Program-made: the position numbers and the translations under genes
Notes under the pieces: model-generated
The model's input: only the letters and a program-made list of their open reading frames with translations
Told to the model about the DNA's origin: nothing
The model's database searches: none
In this document: positions 1 to 8,971 of the stretch, in pieces
How the letters are laid out: the number at the start of each line of letters is the position of its first letter
Numbering within the stretch: the stretch's first letter is position 1
DNA from: Seonamhaeicola maritimus
Lineage (GTDB): Bacteria; Bacteroidota; Bacteroidia; Flavobacteriales; Flavobacteriaceae
Assembly: GCF_008056315.1 (NCBI RefSeq)
Contig: NZ_VRKQ01000008.1
Coordinates: 1,754,957-1,818,956 of the forward strand
Direction of reading: 5' to 3'
Length of the DNA: 64,000 nt

Positions 1-711
1 AGTGTGAATCCGTTTGTTATAAGAAAAAGAGGGAATCGTGAATTTGTATCGATTGATTTTTTAAATACACTTTGGCAATTTATTAAAATGAAACGAACCT
101 TTGGTGAAAGTAAATCACTTCGTAAATTAATTAGAAGAAAATTCACAAAGGAAGAATATGATATAGTTAGGGCAACTAAAGATGATTTGGTAATTACGGT
201 CTCTAATTTATCTAGAAATAGTGTAGAATACAAATCTATTAAGGATTGTACATATGATGAGTTTTGTGATTGGATATGGATTTCTTGTAACTATATACCT
301 TTTATGTCTTTAGTAAAAAAGAATGGTTACGAATATGGTGATGGTGGTTTGGGTTGTATTGTACCTATTCGAGAGGCTATTTTAAGAGGCGCAACAGAGG
401 TGGATGCTATTGTTTTAAAATCTGAATCATTAGATCAGAATAAAATTCTTGGTAAAAACCCTTTTTCATTAATGATTAGTTTGTTTGGACATCTTTTGGA
501 TAGAATGGAGCGAAACGATGTAACCATAGGAAAGTTGGCTGCTAAAACAAATAATGTAAAACTTAATTTGTATTATACGCCATCAAAACTCACAGAGAAT
601 TCCTTAATATTTGACAAAAAATTAATGACTAATTGGTGGGAGCAGGGTTTTGATTATGCAAAATTAAAATGTGAACAGGCTAGGTTTAATGAGTTAAGAT
701 TAGAAGATTAA
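1..711 (+). CDS. Patatin-like phospholipase, C-terminal part (truncated by window edge)
   Basis: The frame is open to the first base, so the true start lies upstream; the GTG at position 4 is probably an internal valine. The visible 236 residues carry a GDGGLG motif about 113 residues in, followed by a P-I-x-E-A-I stretch. This matches the Asp-Gly-Gly/Ala motif that supplies the aspartate of the Ser-Asp dyad in patatin phospholipases. The nucleophile motif GxSxG would lie in the missing N-terminal half. The family hydrolyses acyl esters of membrane lipids. It ends seven bases before a convergent gene, with no obvious terminator. The family call rests on one motif plus its context, so it is moderately sure. 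Confidence 0.6.
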   Translation, partial: SVNPFVIRKRGNREFVSIDFLNTLWQFIKMKRTFGESKSLRKLIRRKFTKEEYDIVRATKDDLVITVSNLSRNSVEYKSIKDCTYDEFCDWIWISCNYIPFMSLVKKNGYEYGDGGLGCIVPIREAILRGATEVDAIVLKSESLDQNKILGKNPFSLMISLFGHLLDRMERNDVTIGKLAAKTNNVKLNLYYTPSKLTENSLIFDKKLMTNWWEQGFDYAKLKCEQARFNELRLED

Positions 712-718
712 ATTATAA

Positions 719-1240
719 TCACCATATGTTCTTTACTTCTTCTTTTATAAAGGCAAGAGCTGCGTCACTAGGTGCTCGACGTTCCATCATTTCTGTTAAA
801 AGTACTTCTCTTAACTTGTTTGCGGAATTTGTTTTCTCTAATAAACTCGCTTTTCTAATTAGCTGAATGGTAGCATTTTTTGCAGCGGCAATAATATTCC
901 AACATTTATCGCTTAAATAAATTTGTTGAGATAAATTATGCTCAAACTCCTGCTCTATGCTTTGAATGAGTAAAGCTTCATAACTTTCTTTACTTGAAGA
1001 AGTTGGGTTAACCCTAATTAATAATTTAGATGGTGTAATGCGCTCTAAAAATAAAGCCATTCTTTCATAAGCTTGTAACCGTATTGGAAGTGCATCTACT
1101 TGTAAATCTTTTTTTAATAAAAAACGCCTTCTACCATCTTCATTCTTAGTGTGTTCTTTAAAAAAATAATATGCAATAATACCTGTAATTAAAGCTGGTA
1201 CAGCGTATAAAAATAGGCCTAAAATCTGTTCTACATCCAT
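719..1240 (-). CDS. Conserved hypothetical protein, one N-terminal membrane helix
   Basis: I do not recognise a named family beyond a protein type common in Flavobacteriaceae. I chose the ATG at 1240 rather than the longer frame starting at 1288, because the longer version overlaps the upstream gene and adds a non-conserved-looking N-terminus. The 173-residue product has a membrane helix at about residues 4-27, then a charged linker, then a soluble helical domain rich in Leu, Glu and Lys that ends in K-N-I-W. It lies 5 bases downstream of the FMN glutamate-synthase-like gene on the same strand and is probably co-transcribed with it. A role tied to that membrane-anchored flavoenzyme is inference from position only. 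Confidence 0.7.
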   Translation of the reverse strand: MDVEQILGLFLYAVPALITGIIAYYFFKEHTKNEDGRRRFLLKKDLQVDALPIRLQAYERMALFLERITPSKLLIRVNPTSSSKESYEALLIQSIEQEFEHNLSQQIYLSDKCWNIIAAAKNATIQLIRKASLLEKTNSANKLREVLLTEMMERRAPSDAALAFIKEEVKNIW

Positions 1241-1245
1241 AGTTT

Positions 1246-2817
1246 CTATTGAGATTGGGGTTTGTATTTGCCTCCCAAATATACACATTCTTTTAAATCT
1301 TGTATGCCGGAAAAGGAGATAGAATCCTTTTCATACATATAGGTTCTGTTTAATTCTTTTGAGAGGTTGTGATCATCAACATTCAATTCAATGTCTTCCA
1401 TTTTAAACTGGCAAGGGTGCTCATAACCTGCCGCATGCGTGATTTCTATAAGTTCTTTTCTGAATGTTTTGAAATATTGGGCTAACCGGACAGATTTTAA
1501 AGTAGGATCAATGCCATTTTGTAACCATTTACTTTGTGTGGCAACACCACTTGGGCAACGATTGGTATGACACACCTGAGCTTGAATACAACCAATACTC
1601 ATCATAGCTTCTCGTGCAACATTTATGCAATCCGCACCCATGGCAAAAGCCATAGCTGCCTTAGCAGGAAAACCAAGTTTCCCACTACCAATAAACACGA
1701 TACGCTCCGTTAAACTTTTATTCTTAAAGAGTTTGTATAAATCACTAAAACCATAAACCCAAGGTAATGACACGTGGTCTGCAAAACTTGGAGGCGCTGC
1801 ACCTGTACCTCCTTCGCCACCGTCAACCGCTATAAAATCGGGACCTTTACCGGTTGAAATCATGATATTTACCAGCTCTTCCCATTGGTCTAGTTTTCCA
1901 ATGGCAGCTTTGATGCCAACGGGTAAACCGGTAGCTTCTGCAATAGCCTCAATAAAATCTACTAGTTCTGGGACGTTAGAAAATGCTGAATGATTTGGGG
2001 GAGATAACACATCTTTCCCAATTTCAACACCTCTTATTTTTGCTATTTCTTTGGTGATTTTTTTTCCTGGTAACACGCCACCTTTCCCTGGTTTTGCTCC
2101 TTGTGATAGTTTAACTTCAATAGCTTTGACGAAGGGGTTGTCTTCAACCAATTTAATCATTTTCTCCATTGAGAAATTTCCGTTATCATCTCTTACGCCA
2201 AAATATCCTGTTCCAAAATGAAATATGACATCACCACCATTACTATGGTATGGTGATAATCCACCCTCGCCAGTATTATGATAGGCATCGGCTATTTTAA
2301 CGCCTTTATTTAGAGATTCTACTGCTTTGGCAGACAAAGAGCCAAAGCTCATTGCCGAAACATTAATTATAGAGGCAGGACGATATGGTTTTCTTCGTTT
2401 GCTATGTAGACCCATTACTTTTGCGCAGGGCAGAAAGGTTTTGTCCGTAATGTTAGGATGGTTGTCCTTAAGTTTAAAAGGCATCATAGCATTGTTTACA
2501 AAAATGTGTTGATGCTCATAAATATCCCTGTCGGTTCCAAAACCTTCGTAGTTGTTTTCTTTTTTGGCTGAAGCATAAATCCAGCCACGTTCTATTCTGT
2601 TAAATGGTAATTCTTCTCTGTTGTTTGCAACAAAATATTGGCGCATTTCTGGACCAACACTTTCTAACCAATAACGCAAATGTCCAACTATGGGATAGTT
2701 GTGGCTAATGGTATGCTTCTTTTGAAAAAAAACATCACGTATGGCCACTAGTGCTAAAACTATTAAAACCCAAGCCCACCAAGGCCATAAAGAAATTGTA
2801 TCTAGAATTATATTCAT
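1246..2817 (-). CDS. FMN-binding glutamate synthase family protein, membrane-anchored
   Basis: This 523-residue protein corresponds to the FMN/synthase domain of glutamate synthase (GltB) without the glutamine amidotransferase domain. The N-terminus has one membrane helix (about residues 8-25, Trp-rich), so the enzyme is probably tethered to the inner membrane facing the cytoplasm. Recognisable motifs are SFGSLSAKAVESL near residue 155, the Gly-rich GGEGGTGAAPPSF stretch, and a C-x6-C-x4-C arrangement (GCIQAQVCHTNRCPSG) that fits the 3Fe-4S cluster of the family. No small GltD-like subunit is adjacent. Its reaction is not established for this stand-alone group; glutamate synthesis should not be assumed. 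A small membrane protein follows 5 bases downstream. Confidence 0.88.
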   Translation of the reverse strand: MNIILDTISLWPWWAWVLIVLALVAIRDVFFQKKHTISHNYPIVGHLRYWLESVGPEMRQYFVANNREELPFNRIERGWIYASAKKENNYEGFGTDRDIYEHQHIFVNNAMMPFKLKDNHPNITDKTFLPCAKVMGLHSKRRKPYRPASIINVSAMSFGSLSAKAVESLNKGVKIADAYHNTGEGGLSPYHSNGGDVIFHFGTGYFGVRDDNGNFSMEKMIKLVEDNPFVKAIEVKLSQGAKPGKGGVLPGKKITKEIAKIRGVEIGKDVLSPPNHSAFSNVPELVDFIEAIAEATGLPVGIKAAIGKLDQWEELVNIMISTGKGPDFIAVDGGEGGTGAAPPSFADHVSLPWVYGFSDLYKLFKNKSLTERIVFIGSGKLGFPAKAAMAFAMGADCINVAREAMMSIGCIQAQVCHTNRCPSGVATQSKWLQNGIDPTLKSVRLAQYFKTFRKELIEITHAAGYEHPCQFKMEDIELNVDDHNLSKELNRTYMYEKDSISFSGIQDLKECVYLGGKYKPQSQ

Positions 2818-2919
2818 TCGGTTTGAAAATATTTGAAGTTAAATATATTCAAAATTTAAGGAACTATAGGTTCTTGAATCATACAAAACTAGTTTTAATA
2901 ATTAACATAGCAGGTAGTA

Positions 2920-2989
2920 GTGTTAGGGATTGTAGCAAGTTACCTTGTAACGCGGAAAGCCCGACCACGTCTTTAGCGTGCGAACACCC
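2920..2989 (-). repeat. Folded extragenic repeat element, copy 1 (short form)
   Basis: Read on the minus strand, this 70-nt element starts GGGTGTT and ends CCCTAACAC. It can fold with a closing GTGTT/AACAC helix, a CACG/CGTG hairpin, and a GTTAC-3 nt-GTAAC hairpin at 2939-2951. It shares the 17-nt core GTGGTCRGGCTTTCCGC and the tail AATCCYTAAC with the element at 31836-31932. It sits in the divergent spacer between the glutamate-synthase-like gene and the helicase. An open frame crossing it (2751-3002) is not a gene. Confidence 0.7.
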
Positions 2990-3081
2990 AAATAATACTT
3001 AGAATTGTTTATAATTATTAATAATTAGCTCTTAATAAAAGCGCAACATTAGTTATTTTCACGAGATAAAATGAAGATGAT

Positions 3082-5412
3082 TTGGAAAAGTATTTAAGCC
3101 AGTTAAACGATGCTCAATTAGAGCCTACCATACAGATTGATGGCCCAATGATTGTTATTGCAGGTGCTGGTTCTGGGAAAACGCGCGTATTAACATATAG
3201 GATTGCTTATATGATGAGTAAGGGGATTGACCCTTTCAATATATTGTCGCTTACCTTTACAAATAAGGCTGCTAAGGAGATGAAAGAACGTATTGCCACT
3301 ATTGTTGGTGCTAGTGAAGCTAAAAATTTGTGGATGGGAACGTTTCACTCTGTATTTGCAAAGATTTTGCGTATTGAGTCTGAACGATTGGGATACCCGA
3401 GTAATTTTACAATTTATGATACACAAGATTCTGATAGATTAATTGCTTCTATTATCAAGGAAATGAATCTTGACAAGGATATTTACAAGTATAAACAGGT
3501 ACGGTCTAGAATTTCGTCTTATAAGAACAGTTTAATTACGGTTAGAGCTTATTTTCAAAATCCAGAGTTGATTGAAGCCGATACTATGGCACGTAGACCA
3601 AGACTTGGTGATATTTACAAAGAATATGTAGATAGATGCTTTAAGGCAGGTGCGATGGATTTTGATGACTTGTTATTGAAAACCAATGAGTTGTTAACGC
3701 GTTTTCCTGAAGTTTTAGCTAAATACCAGAATAGGTTCAAATACATTCTGGTAGATGAGTATCAAGATACCAATCATTCTCAATATTTGATTGTTAGAGC
3801 ATTATCTGATAAATTTCAAAATATTTGTGTTGTAGGTGATGATGCGCAGAGTATTTATGCTTTCCGTGGCGCGAATATTAATAATATTCTGAATTTCCAA
3901 AAGGATTATGATGATGTGAAAGTATTTAGATTGGAGCAGAATTATCGTTCCACAAAAAATATTGTTAATGCTGCAAATTCAATTATAGATAAAAATCAAA
4001 CTAAATTAGATAAGATAGTTTGGACTGCCAATGATGAAGGAGGAAAGATAAAGGTACACCGTTCTTTAACTGATGCCGATGAAGGACGCTATGTAGCAAG
4101 TACCATTTTTGATAATAAAATGAATCATCAGTTACAGAATAGTGATTTCGCTATTTTGTATAGAACTAATGCGCAATCGCGTTCTATAGAGGATGCATTA
4201 CGTAAGCGAGATATTCCGTATAGAATTTACGGAGGATTATCTTTCTATCAGCGTAAAGAAATTAAAGATGTTTTGTCTTATTTAAGGTTGGTTGTAAACC
4301 CTGCTGATGAAGAAGCTTTAAAACGTGTTATTAATTTTCCGCCTAGGGGCATTGGTCAAACAACAGTTGATAGGCTCATTGTAGCTGCTAATGGTTATAA
4401 TAGTACTATTTTTGAGGTAATGAAGAACATTGATAGGGCGGATGTTAAGGTTAATTCTGGTACAAAAAACAAGTTACAGGATTTTGTCACGCTAATTGAG
4501 AGTTTTCAGGTATTAAATCAAACAGCCGATGTTTTTGAGCTGGCTGAACATGTTACCAGAACTAGTGGTTTGATAAGAGAATTCAATAAAGATGGCACAC
4601 CCGAAGGTGTTACCAGAATGGAGAATATAGAAGAGCTCCTAAATGGTATGAAAGATTTTGTTGAAGGACAAAAAGAGATTGCTGATGCCACAGGGTCTTT
4701 AGCCGAATTTTTAGAGGATGTTGCTTTAGCTACAGATCTTGATAATGATAAGGGAGATCCGGATAGAGTAGCATTAATGACTATTCATTTGGCTAAAGGG
4801 TTGGAGTTTCCGTATGTGTACATTGTTGGGTTGGAAGAAGATTTGTTTCCAAGTGCTATGAGTATGAATACACGCAGTGAATTGGAAGAGGAACGAAGAT
4901 TGTTTTACGTAGCCTTAACCAGAGCGGAAAAGCAGGCGTATTTAACCTATGCTTTATCCCGCTACCGCTGGGGTAAATTAGTGGATTCTGACCCTAGTAG
5001 GTTTATAGAGGAAATAGATGAACAATATTTGGAGGTGTTAACACCTGTGGAAGAACGCCGTTTTAACCCCATGTTGGATGCTGATATTTTTGGAGACCCG
5101 GAACCGAATAAAATTAGGTTTAAACCTGCTAAACAAGTCTCAATAAAAAAAGGTGCTCCAAAAAAAGAACCTACCAAATTTCAAGTGACCACACCGAAAA
5201 ACTTAAAACCTGTATCAAAATCTAATGGAAACACTAATTTATTTGATAGTAAGTTGGCAGTTGGTAATATGGTAAAGCATTTACGTTTTGGTACTGGTGA
5301 GGTTTTGAAAATTGAAGGAACTGGAGCAGATATGAAGGCTGAAATTAAGTTTGATAGTGGTGGTGTTAAGAAACTATTGCTAAGATTTGCTAAATTAGAG
5401 GTTGTTGGTTAA
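3082..5412 (+). CDS. UvrD/PcrA-family ATP-dependent 3'-5' DNA helicase
   Basis: The 776-residue product is a full-length superfamily 1A helicase acting in repair and replication restart. The Walker A motif GAGSGKT is at residues 28-34 and the Walker B motif DEYQDT at 225-230. GDDAQSIYAFRGA and QNYRST follow, and the late motifs IHLAKGLEF and LFYVALTRA are intact. The C-terminus (about 725-776) forms the small Tudor-like domain typical of PcrA, with VGNMVKHLRFGTGEV. No in-frame ATG exists between the upstream stop at 3067 and the conserved N-terminus, so TTG at 3082 is taken as the start. The next gene begins 14 bases downstream. PcrA and UvrD cannot be separated by eye. Confidence 0.95.
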   Translation: MEKYLSQLNDAQLEPTIQIDGPMIVIAGAGSGKTRVLTYRIAYMMSKGIDPFNILSLTFTNKAAKEMKERIATIVGASEAKNLWMGTFHSVFAKILRIESERLGYPSNFTIYDTQDSDRLIASIIKEMNLDKDIYKYKQVRSRISSYKNSLITVRAYFQNPELIEADTMARRPRLGDIYKEYVDRCFKAGAMDFDDLLLKTNELLTRFPEVLAKYQNRFKYILVDEYQDTNHSQYLIVRALSDKFQNICVVGDDAQSIYAFRGANINNILNFQKDYDDVKVFRLEQNYRSTKNIVNAANSIIDKNQTKLDKIVWTANDEGGKIKVHRSLTDADEGRYVASTIFDNKMNHQLQNSDFAILYRTNAQSRSIEDALRKRDIPYRIYGGLSFYQRKEIKDVLSYLRLVVNPADEEALKRVINFPPRGIGQTTVDRLIVAANGYNSTIFEVMKNIDRADVKVNSGTKNKLQDFVTLIESFQVLNQTADVFELAEHVTRTSGLIREFNKDGTPEGVTRMENIEELLNGMKDFVEGQKEIADATGSLAEFLEDVALATDLDNDKGDPDRVALMTIHLAKGLEFPYVYIVGLEEDLFPSAMSMNTRSELEEERRLFYVALTRAEKQAYLTYALSRYRWGKLVDSDPSRFIEEIDEQYLEVLTPVEERRFNPMLDADIFGDPEPNKIRFKPAKQVSIKKGAPKKEPTKFQVTTPKNLKPVSKSNGNTNLFDSKLAVGNMVKHLRFGTGEVLKIEGTGADMKAEIKFDSGGVKKLLLRFAKLEVVG

Positions 5413-5426
5413 ATAAAATTATTGCT

Positions 5427-6077
5427 ATGAAACATATCCTATTCTTTTTTAGCTTTATAAGTGTTATTGGTTTGAATGCCCAAAGACAAGGTAGTTCTGG
5501 GCGTTCAGGGCAAGGAAATAGTATGCGCCAAATGCCGCAAGGTCAAAGAGCAATTGCTTTTGAAGCTTCAAATGCGGCTGGTATAGCTTATTATGACGTA
5601 AATAAGACGATAAAAAGACTTAAAATTAAGGATGATAATAAACTAAAGTTTGCTGTTGAAAAATCAATTAACAACTACAACCAAAATGTAAAGAAAATAG
5701 CTTTACAGAATAAACATAATTTTGATACTTTAAATGTTTATATGAATGATGTTATGAAATCTTTACAAGCTGATGGAGATAGAAGTAAGATACAAAATAT
5801 TCGTGGTTCTGTACAAGAAAAGATAAGACCGGTGAGACGCTCTGTAATGAAAGAGGAATCTAAACTTAATGATGATTTGAATGGATTGCTTAATGAAAAG
5901 CAATTCAAAAAATGGAAAAACTATCAAATTGAAGTTAAAGCCAGTTTAAGACCCGATAGAAGTAATGGTGATAGACCTAATAGAAATACTTCGGGAAATT
6001 CACAAAGAGGTTTTAATCAACAAGGAGGACAAAGAATGCAAGGAGCAGGACAAGGTGCTGGTGGTGGCCGGGGATAA
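5427..6077 (+). CDS. Exported hypothetical protein with Gln/Gly/Arg-rich tail
   Basis: The 216-residue product has a clear signal peptide (about residues 1-18, cleavage after LNA). A helical middle region (50-165) is rich in Lys, Asn and Gln and contains LNEKQFKKWKNYQ, loosely similar to the LTxxQ repeats of CpxP/Spy periplasmic proteins. The last ~50 residues are low complexity (Gln, Gly, Arg, Asn). It probably resides in the periplasm. It follows the helicase by 14 bases but has no evident functional link to it. The Spy-like idea is a weak guess; no family is assigned. Its stop is only 3 bases from the stop of the convergent gene. Confidence 0.7.
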   Translation: MKHILFFFSFISVIGLNAQRQGSSGRSGQGNSMRQMPQGQRAIAFEASNAAGIAYYDVNKTIKRLKIKDDNKLKFAVEKSINNYNQNVKKIALQNKHNFDTLNVYMNDVMKSLQADGDRSKIQNIRGSVQEKIRPVRRSVMKEESKLNDDLNGLLNEKQFKKWKNYQIEVKASLRPDRSNGDRPNRNTSGNSQRGFNQQGGQRMQGAGQGAGGGRG

Positions 6078-6080
6078 ATC

Positions 6081-7049
6081 TTATTTTACCATGCAAACGG
6101 AATTGATATGCCCTTCACCGTCATATTCTTTAACTTCATTAGTTGGATCTATAATCCACTCTCCGTCAACAATGAATTTGTAGTGATGCTTTCCACCAGA
6201 TAAAGGTACAACATATTTCCATCCGTAATCCATTTTGTTCATTTCAAATTGATGTTCATTCCAATTATTAAAAGAGCCAGAAAGAATTACTTTTTTAGCA
6301 TTGGTGTAGCCTCTAAGTTTAAATGCTGTATATTCCTTTATATCAATAACTGAGTTATATTCATTGTACTCGTTATGTGTTTTGTTGGTATTGTGTGGAT
6401 CTTCCATCCATTGCCCATCAACAATAAATCTATATTGATATACATCGGGCTTCATTTGAAGTGTTAATTCCCAACCAGTACTTGTCTTTTTCATTTTGAA
6501 AAGTGACTCATTCCATTTGTTAAATGAACCTGCCAAAACCACCTTTTTTGCATCGGTAAATCCAAGCAACTTAAAATGAGCATTACCGTTTTCATCAGGA
6601 TACGCGGTATACATTTTTAAATTATAGATGCCTCTTAATTTTCTACCATTCTTGGTTGCTTTTGTAATGTTTGGTACTTTTTTAGAAGGCTCAGCCCAAT
6701 ATGCGTTATTAATAACAAATTTGAATTCATAAGAGAATTCATCCGTAAAGTCAAAAACACTTTTTTTAAGCTGATAAATATGCTCACTTACTTTATTCAT
6801 TTTCCAATGATCTCTAGACCAAAGGTTGAATTCTCCCGCAACAACAACGTTTTCTATATCAAAATCATCAAATTCTATGACTTGACCTGAATATTCTTGG
6901 GTGAATTTAGAGTATTCGCGAACATCAAAAGTAAAAACTACTGTATCATTCTCTATCTTATAACCTTTAAAATCTTCTTTTTGAGAAAAGGCTGTAAAAT
7001 GGAAAAATACAATTATTATAAAAGTTATATGCGTTATTATTTGTTTCAC
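6081..7049 (-). CDS. Exported protein with three AMPK/CBM48-type glycogen-binding domains
   Basis: After a signal peptide (about residues 1-22, ending AFSQ), the 322-residue protein has three tandem domains of the AMPK glycogen-binding/CBM48 type. Each has the signature V-V-L-A-G-S-F-N-x-W near its start (variants VVVAGEFNLW, KVVLAGSFNKW, KVILSGSFNNW). The second and third also have Y-x-F-I-V-D-G-x-W and D-P near their ends. No catalytic domain is present. CBM48 domains bind alpha-glucans such as glycogen or starch, so an exported glucan-binding or scaffolding role is plausible but inferred. Its start overlaps the end of the aspartyl protease gene by 4 bases (ATGA), indicating translational coupling. 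Confidence 0.88.
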   Translation of the reverse strand: MKQIITHITFIIIVFFHFTAFSQKEDFKGYKIENDTVVFTFDVREYSKFTQEYSGQVIEFDDFDIENVVVAGEFNLWSRDHWKMNKVSEHIYQLKKSVFDFTDEFSYEFKFVINNAYWAEPSKKVPNITKATKNGRKLRGIYNLKMYTAYPDENGNAHFKLLGFTDAKKVVLAGSFNKWNESLFKMKKTSTGWELTLQMKPDVYQYRFIVDGQWMEDPHNTNKTHNEYNEYNSVIDIKEYTAFKLRGYTNAKKVILSGSFNNWNEHQFEMNKMDYGWKYVVPLSGGKHHYKFIVDGEWIIDPTNEVKEYDGEGHINSVCMVK

Positions 7050-8011
7050 TGATGGTTTAGCGGATAATTTATAAAGTATAATTTTTCCTTTTGATAATTA
7101 ATAATAGTTCTTTTTTGAGCAAAAAATTCATAACCCAAAATACCGTCTAAATCGGTTCCAAAGGCTTCATTCATTTTGTTTAAATTAGTAAGTACTGTAT
7201 ACATAGGTCCAAAATAAATAGAATTACTCAATTTAACACGGTGCAACTTTCCTGCCAAAACTTCAATACGCCTTTTACTTGCCCCTGAGAGTGATAGACG
7301 CTTTTTTGGGATAAAGTATTTTAAAGCTTTTTTATTAATACTTTTATTAATTTGATTGAATTCTGCGGCTGTATCTATTCCTAGTTTTACCTTTTGGTCA
7401 TTGATAGTTCCGTTAACAATAATAGTGTGATTTTTTAATTTGAAATCTAAACTATCCACTATTTTTTCTAAATATACACGATTATCTAATTTATTTCCAA
7501 GAGCATCCACTTTTGTTAAAGTAATTTGGTTTAAGTGCATATCTATAAAGACCTCATAATCTTTCAAAATATTATAACCAATGATACCTAGAATTTTAAC
7601 TTTTTTAGTTTTTTCAATGTGAGCTAAATCAATAACATCGGAGGTTCTGTTTTCTAATTTGAAGTTATGTAGTATGAATTCATTTATTTGTTTTTCGTAT
7701 AAATCCTCAACGCCGTTTAATACTCCAGAAGAATTTTGTGATTTTCTTTGATGCTCATACAATTTTGAAAAATGAACTTTGTTAAGTATCATACTTTCTG
7801 AACCCGTATCTATAATAAAATTCCCTTTTTGGTCAAGAAGTTCAGCTTCAACAATCATTAAATGATCTACAAGTTTAAATGGTATCCTAGTAGTATGTGG
7901 ATTTACAGTTTCAGCTTTAGAAAAGAGAATAGGATTTAGGGCGCCATTATTTGCATAAACAAAGTTGGTGCCTAATACTAAAAATAATATGAATTTAATT
8001 TGCCTTAGCAT
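7046..8011 (-). CDS. Exported retropepsin-like aspartyl protease family protein
   Basis: The 321-residue protein begins with a signal peptide (cleavage near VYA-NN). It has two related halves. The first carries the active-site type motif FIIDTGSES; the second carries the matching LGIDTAAEF, in which the glycine of DTG is replaced by alanine. LGIIGYNIL and ILGYEFF follow each half, as expected for the hydrophobic-hydrophobic-Gly element of pepsin-fold proteins. The family hydrolyses peptide bonds with paired aspartates; activity here is not proven because the second motif deviates. It lies 44 bases after the esterase gene and overlaps the glycogen-binding-domain gene by 4 bases, so the three are likely one minus-strand unit. 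Confidence 0.85.
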   Translation of the reverse strand: MLRQIKFILFLVLGTNFVYANNGALNPILFSKAETVNPHTTRIPFKLVDHLMIVEAELLDQKGNFIIDTGSESMILNKVHFSKLYEHQRKSQNSSGVLNGVEDLYEKQINEFILHNFKLENRTSDVIDLAHIEKTKKVKILGIIGYNILKDYEVFIDMHLNQITLTKVDALGNKLDNRVYLEKIVDSLDFKLKNHTIIVNGTINDQKVKLGIDTAAEFNQINKSINKKALKYFIPKKRLSLSGASKRRIEVLAGKLHRVKLSNSIYFGPMYTVLTNLNKMNEAFGTDLDGILGYEFFAQKRTIINYQKEKLYFINYPLNHQ

Positions 8012-8055
8012 ATATTACTAAGACTAATTTATTTAGGAAATGTTACAGTTTATCC

Positions 8056-8925
8056 TTATAAATTGTTAATTGTGAAAAGTTTAAGTTTTGCCCAAGTATC
8101 TAATGTGTTTACTCCAATCCAACCATGGCCTTCGTTAGGGTAAAAAACAAATTCTTCTTTTACGTTTAAATCTTGAAGTTTTAAACTTAAATCAATCCCT
8201 TGACTTTCTGGTATAAGTGGATCTTGTCCGCCATAAAACAAAATTGTAGGTGGAGCACCTGCAGTAACTTGATGATAAGGGCTTACTTCTTCTAAAAATT
8301 CAATTGTGGGGTTCAAACCAAATGAACTTATTAAACCTAGAATGGTAGGGTCTGTACTATTCAAATATTCTGGATCTGTAAAGTTTGTTGGTCCAACAAT
8401 ACTACATACCATATTTACTTTTGATTCGGTGTCAAAAGCATAACTCCAGAGTAATGATAAATGACCTCCAGCACTTGTTCCTATAAAACCAATTTTATCT
8501 GAAATAACATATTCTAATTGTTTGTCTTTTAAATGATTAACAATAGATGTTATGTCGTTAATCTGCATGGGGTAGGCCAAATTATTAGCATCGGCCAATC
8601 TGTAATTTATATTAACTATGGCAAGATCAGGAATTTCTTGAAGCAATAAATCTTTTATATAGTTCATAGAGCTTTTGTCTCCAGAAGTCCAGCCTCCTCC
8701 ATGAACCAAAATAATTGTTTTAGTATTTGTGGTTCTATTTTCTGGTAAGTATAAATCAAAAGTCTGGTTAGTATCGCTTCCGTAAGAAACATCTAATTCC
8801 TGGTAAGCTTCTAGAGTTTCAATTATGATACCTTCTTCTGGATTAATATCTGTCTTTTCAGTTTCACAACTAAAACATATAGCTAATATTAAAAAATTTA
8901 AGATGACAAATCTCAGTAGTTTCAT
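8056..8925 (-). CDS. Alpha/beta-hydrolase lipoprotein (esterase/BD-FAE-like)
   Basis: I take the ATG at 8925 as the start, giving 289 residues beginning MKLLRF with a lipoprotein signal (LILAICFSC). The enzyme fold is shown by the oxyanion-hole motif HGGGW, the nucleophile elbow GTSAGG, and a C-terminal Asp (GGQDPL) and His (NEGHGW) completing the triad. This arrangement fits carboxylesterases of the BD-FAE/Hormone-sensitive-lipase-like group, often acting on small or acetylated substrates. It is predicted to be membrane-anchored outside the cytoplasm. It is the first gene of a probable three-gene unit with the aspartyl protease and the CBM48 protein. Confidence 0.88.
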   Translation of the reverse strand: MKLLRFVILNFLILAICFSCETEKTDINPEEGIIIETLEAYQELDVSYGSDTNQTFDLYLPENRTTNTKTIILVHGGGWTSGDKSSMNYIKDLLLQEIPDLAIVNINYRLADANNLAYPMQINDITSIVNHLKDKQLEYVISDKIGFIGTSAGGHLSLLWSYAFDTESKVNMVCSIVGPTNFTDPEYLNSTDPTILGLISSFGLNPTIEFLEEVSPYHQVTAGAPPTILFYGGQDPLIPESQGIDLSLKLQDLNVKEEFVFYPNEGHGWIGVNTLDTWAKLKLFTINNL

Positions 8926-8971
8926 AAGAAAATAATAGTTACTTTGTAAACGATATTGCAATATAATTATT

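Noticed and set aside
2751-3002. Open frame of 83 aa on the plus strand
   Set aside because: It crosses the start of the glutamate-synthase-like gene, its leader and the folded repeat element; the translation has no protein-like character.
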